A stretch of 50,234 nucleotides of DNA, from contig LGER01000007.1 in assembly GCA_001507915.1 (NCBI GenBank), forward strand, positions 1-50,234, read 5' to 3'. The stretch is from Desulfonauticus sp. 38_4375. GTDB lineage: Bacteria > Desulfobacterota > Desulfovibrionia > Desulfovibrionales > Desulfonatronovibrionaceae. The first letter of the stretch is position 1. Each line of letters starts with the position of its first letter. Below, in pieces: positions 48,531 through 50,234 of this stretch. The notes under the pieces are model-generated. The model had not been told where the DNA came from, made no database searches, and was given only the letters and a program-made list of their open reading frames with translations. The translations under genes were made by a program, and so were the position numbers.

Positions 48531-48960
48531 AAAGGAAAAATGGTTTTTAGGACTACTTAGTTTTGCCCTTTTATTTACTGGTTTTGCTCAAATGCCCATT
48601 TTTAAACGCTACTATCTGGCAGATATCCCTGGTTTTGCCTGGACTGCTGATTATTACTTAAATCATCGTTTACACTACTTGCTAGCCTTTATTTTACTTT
48701 TTTATCTTTTTTACAAAGTGGTAACTTTTTTTAGTTCTTTTCAATTAAAAAATTTAACTTTTTTAGGTTGGTTAAAAGTTTTTCTCTGGGGTGGTATTGT
48801 GTTTACTGGCATGCTTAGAGTGCTTAAAAACTTCCCGCAAGTTGTTTTTGACTATAAAACAGTTATGTATGTGGATTGGATACACCTGGGTTTGCCCTTT
48901 TTGTTGTTTATCTTTTTTATTCTGGGAAAGGTGGCAGGAATATCCTATTTAAGAAAATAG
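48523..48960 (+). CDS. Four-helix membrane protein, likely quinone-side partner of the ferredoxin
   Basis: A 145-residue protein with four hydrophobic helices (about 7-25, 48-68, 80-97, 118-137). Histidines H48, H51 and H121 are at helix ends and could bind heme b, as in the gamma subunits of formate dehydrogenases, which it resembles in size and partner. I do not recognise a named family. It overlaps the ferredoxin gene by 8 bp, so the two products probably form a complex passing electrons between periplasm and quinones. Its 3' end overlaps the convergent glycosyltransferase by 12 bp. Confidence 0.7.
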   Translation: MSKKEKWFLGLLSFALLFTGFAQMPIFKRYYLADIPGFAWTADYYLNHRLHYLLAFILLFYLFYKVVTFFSSFQLKNLTFLGWLKVFLWGGIVFTGMLRVLKNFPQVVFDYKTVMYVDWIHLGLPFLLFIFFILGKVAGISYLRK

Positions 48961-50234
48961 CTCTACTAAATTTAAAATATGGGCAACTCTGTGTTTATAG
49001 GTATGTTTTTGTAATATCTCCTGTTTGCAAAAGTTTTTTATATCATTTTTAAGTCTGGAGTCCTTTTCCAGTATATTTATTTTTTTATCCAGTTCCGAAG
49101 GAGTGTTAAAGGAAAAGTGGTCAATGATTTCCTGAGGAAAAATTTTTAAACCAGGAGTGTAATCTGTAAGTAAAAAGGAATCGCTTAACCAGACATCAAA
49201 GTGTCTTTGATTTAAAGAAAAGGGAAGCAAAAAGTTAGTCAAGTTTAGGACAAAAGAAGCGCTTTTGTAGACATTTTTTAACTGGGTATAGTAATCTACT
49301 GGTGGTAAAAGGGGAATATCTACATATCTTTTCCAGTTGGAATCGCCCACTATTTTTAACTCTTGTTTTTGCCCAATATGCTGGAGCATGGATTGGCGAT
49401 AGAGAAGGTTTAGGTGATGAATTTGATAATTTAGATACCTGGCCTGACTTAAGGTAATTTCCCTTTTTTGACTTAACCAGCTTAAATCCGGACGCTTTTT
49501 TCTAGCTAACTCCTCTTTCCCAGCTTTAATTATTTCCTGGTCCAGGCTCAGGCCTGCAAAGTATTGGTGATAGCCGGGAAAAGTACTTCTGGAGATAAAA
49601 AGGAGTTGAGATTGGTATTCCTTTAAAGGAGTGCTATGGGCAAATATCTGAGGACAAGAGGCTAGAGGTAAAAAAAAGAGGTTTTCAAGGCCTTTTTTTT
49701 GGAGCCAGGGCAGAAAAAAGGGGTCTGTGAGTAAGAAATAAAGGTTTTTAAAAAAATGTCCTCTAAATTTGCTAAGCACATTAAAGGGGTTATCCAGTAG
49801 CCAGCATAAAAGAGGGATTTTTCGCTCCTGCAGTAAAAATTGTATTTTCCCCCAACTATCAAGCCCCCAGGCGTTTAGCGAAAGGGCCAGTTTGGGTCGT
49901 TCTTGGGTTAATAAAGCGAGGAGGTTTGGTTCATCTTCCTCTTCTATAAGTCTTACCTTTAAACCCACTTCTTGAAAGGCCCAGGTTAACTCCAGGGTAA
50001 GCAGCCCCTTTTTAGAGGCCAATAGCCAGATACTATCTTGGCTCCTGGGAAGAGAGGGAAAGTGAAGGGTTTTTATTCTGGCTAAAATTGGGCCAAAAAA
50101 GGAAGGAAAGTACTTTATCTCTGGCAAATAAATAAAGATATTGGCTAATTCTAAAAAATCTGGAGTTAAGTGACCTGGGGTAATATACTGAATCTTATCC
50201 CCAGTATTTGGGAGTTGTAGGGAAGGATGTTCAA
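48949..50234 (-). CDS. CgeB-like glycosyltransferase (5' end outside the window)
   Basis: The reading frame stays open to the right edge: beyond the TTG at 50127, codons back to 50232 encode no stop and read, in part, IQYITPGHLTPDFLELANIF. So at least 428 codons are present and the real start is outside. The N-terminal half resembles DUF3880 (KLALSLNAWGLDSWGKI, LLCWLLDNPF, LLTDPFFLPWLQKKG), and the C-terminal part (VNDYYTQ-like VDYYTQLKNVYKSASFVLNLTNFLLPFSLNQRHFDVWLSDSFLLTDYTPGL) resembles the GT1-type domain of CgeB proteins. Probably a cytosolic glycosyltransferase; acceptor unknown. Confidence 0.8.
   Translation of the reverse strand, partial: EHPSLQLPNTGDKIQYITPGHLTPDFLELANIFIYLPEIKYFPSFFGPILARIKTLHFPSLPRSQDSIWLLASKKGLLTLELTWAFQEVGLKVRLIEEEDEPNLLALLTQERPKLALSLNAWGLDSWGKIQFLLQERKIPLLCWLLDNPFNVLSKFRGHFFKNLYFLLTDPFFLPWLQKKGLENLFFLPLASCPQIFAHSTPLKEYQSQLLFISRSTFPGYHQYFAGLSLDQEIIKAGKEELARKKRPDLSWLSQKREITLSQARYLNYQIHHLNLLYRQSMLQHIGQKQELKIVGDSNWKRYVDIPLLPPVDYYTQLKNVYKSASFVLNLTNFLLPFSLNQRHFDVWLSDSFLLTDYTPGLKIFPQEIIDHFSFNTPSELDKKINILEKDSRLKNDIKNFCKQEILQKHTYKHRVAHILNLVELFS

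Overview
The window looks like a chromosomal, probably origin-proximal segment of a low-GC sulfate-reducing deltaproteobacterium of the Desulfovibrionales type. This is an inference from gene families and gene order; no 16S gene is present. The supporting markers are a small XXXCH-type protein, a DUF39 (homocysteine biosynthesis) protein, a DUF4911 protein, a TrmD with an extra C-terminal SPOUT domain in the order ffh-rpsP-KH-rimM-trmD-rplS-rnhB-yraN-rsmI, an EIID-HPr-EI cluster, and an aminotransferase-hom-ApgM cluster. Heptose and KDO genes show an LPS-bearing Gram-negative envelope.

Layout. Positions 1-722 are the trailer end of a CRISPR array (ten 36-bp repeats, the last one decayed); no cas gene is inside the window. 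A tRNA-His with its own promoter and a strong hairpin terminator follows (834-991, minus). From 8460 down to 994 one minus-strand gene series runs alaC, hom, an ApgM-type mutase that may be the homoserine kinase, a YbgC thioesterase, an amidohydrolase, a GT39-type glycosyltransferase, a PAP2 phosphatase and the heptose adenylyltransferase. On the plus strand, 8650-13082 holds a sugar-nucleotide epimerase, the XXXCH protein, a perfect parS directly in front of parA, parB, and the heptose kinase. A zinc-ribbon gene lies antisense between parA and parB. A degenerate HsdR_N protein and FeoA are on the minus strand at 13063-13851.

From 13995 to 24362 a very compact plus-strand series carries carB, purF, kdsD, a YkgJ-type protein, a class A PBP, a Gate-domain membrane protein, a Trm112-like protein and tatD. 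A minus-strand AT-rich block (24352-27981) contains a lipoprotein-like hypothetical, DUF4911, an M24 aminopeptidase, a LarE-like sulfur transferase and the homocysteine biosynthesis protein. A 297-bp AT-rich spacer separates it from dnaN-gyrB-gyrA (28279-34236), which is extremely AT-rich. holB and purA follow on the minus strand.

From 36536 to 47110 another compact plus-strand series runs ffh, rpsP, khpA, rimM, trmD, rplS, rnhB, yraN, rsmI, an EIID, ptsH, ptsI, smpB and a GlcD-type dehydrogenase. The right end has a YciI protein, a Tat-exported ferredoxin with a four-helix membrane partner, and a CgeB-like glycosyltransferase whose 5' end lies outside the window.

The points most worth following are: the parS that replaces the parA ribosome-binding site, with a gene inserted antisense between parA and parB; the overlap of a LarE-like sulfur-insertion enzyme with the aspartate-semialdehyde sulfurtransferase gene; the ApgM-type candidate homoserine kinase; the orphan PTS module; and the periplasmic ferredoxin that lacks one cluster ligand. 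I found no clearly new defence or mobile system beyond the CRISPR array.
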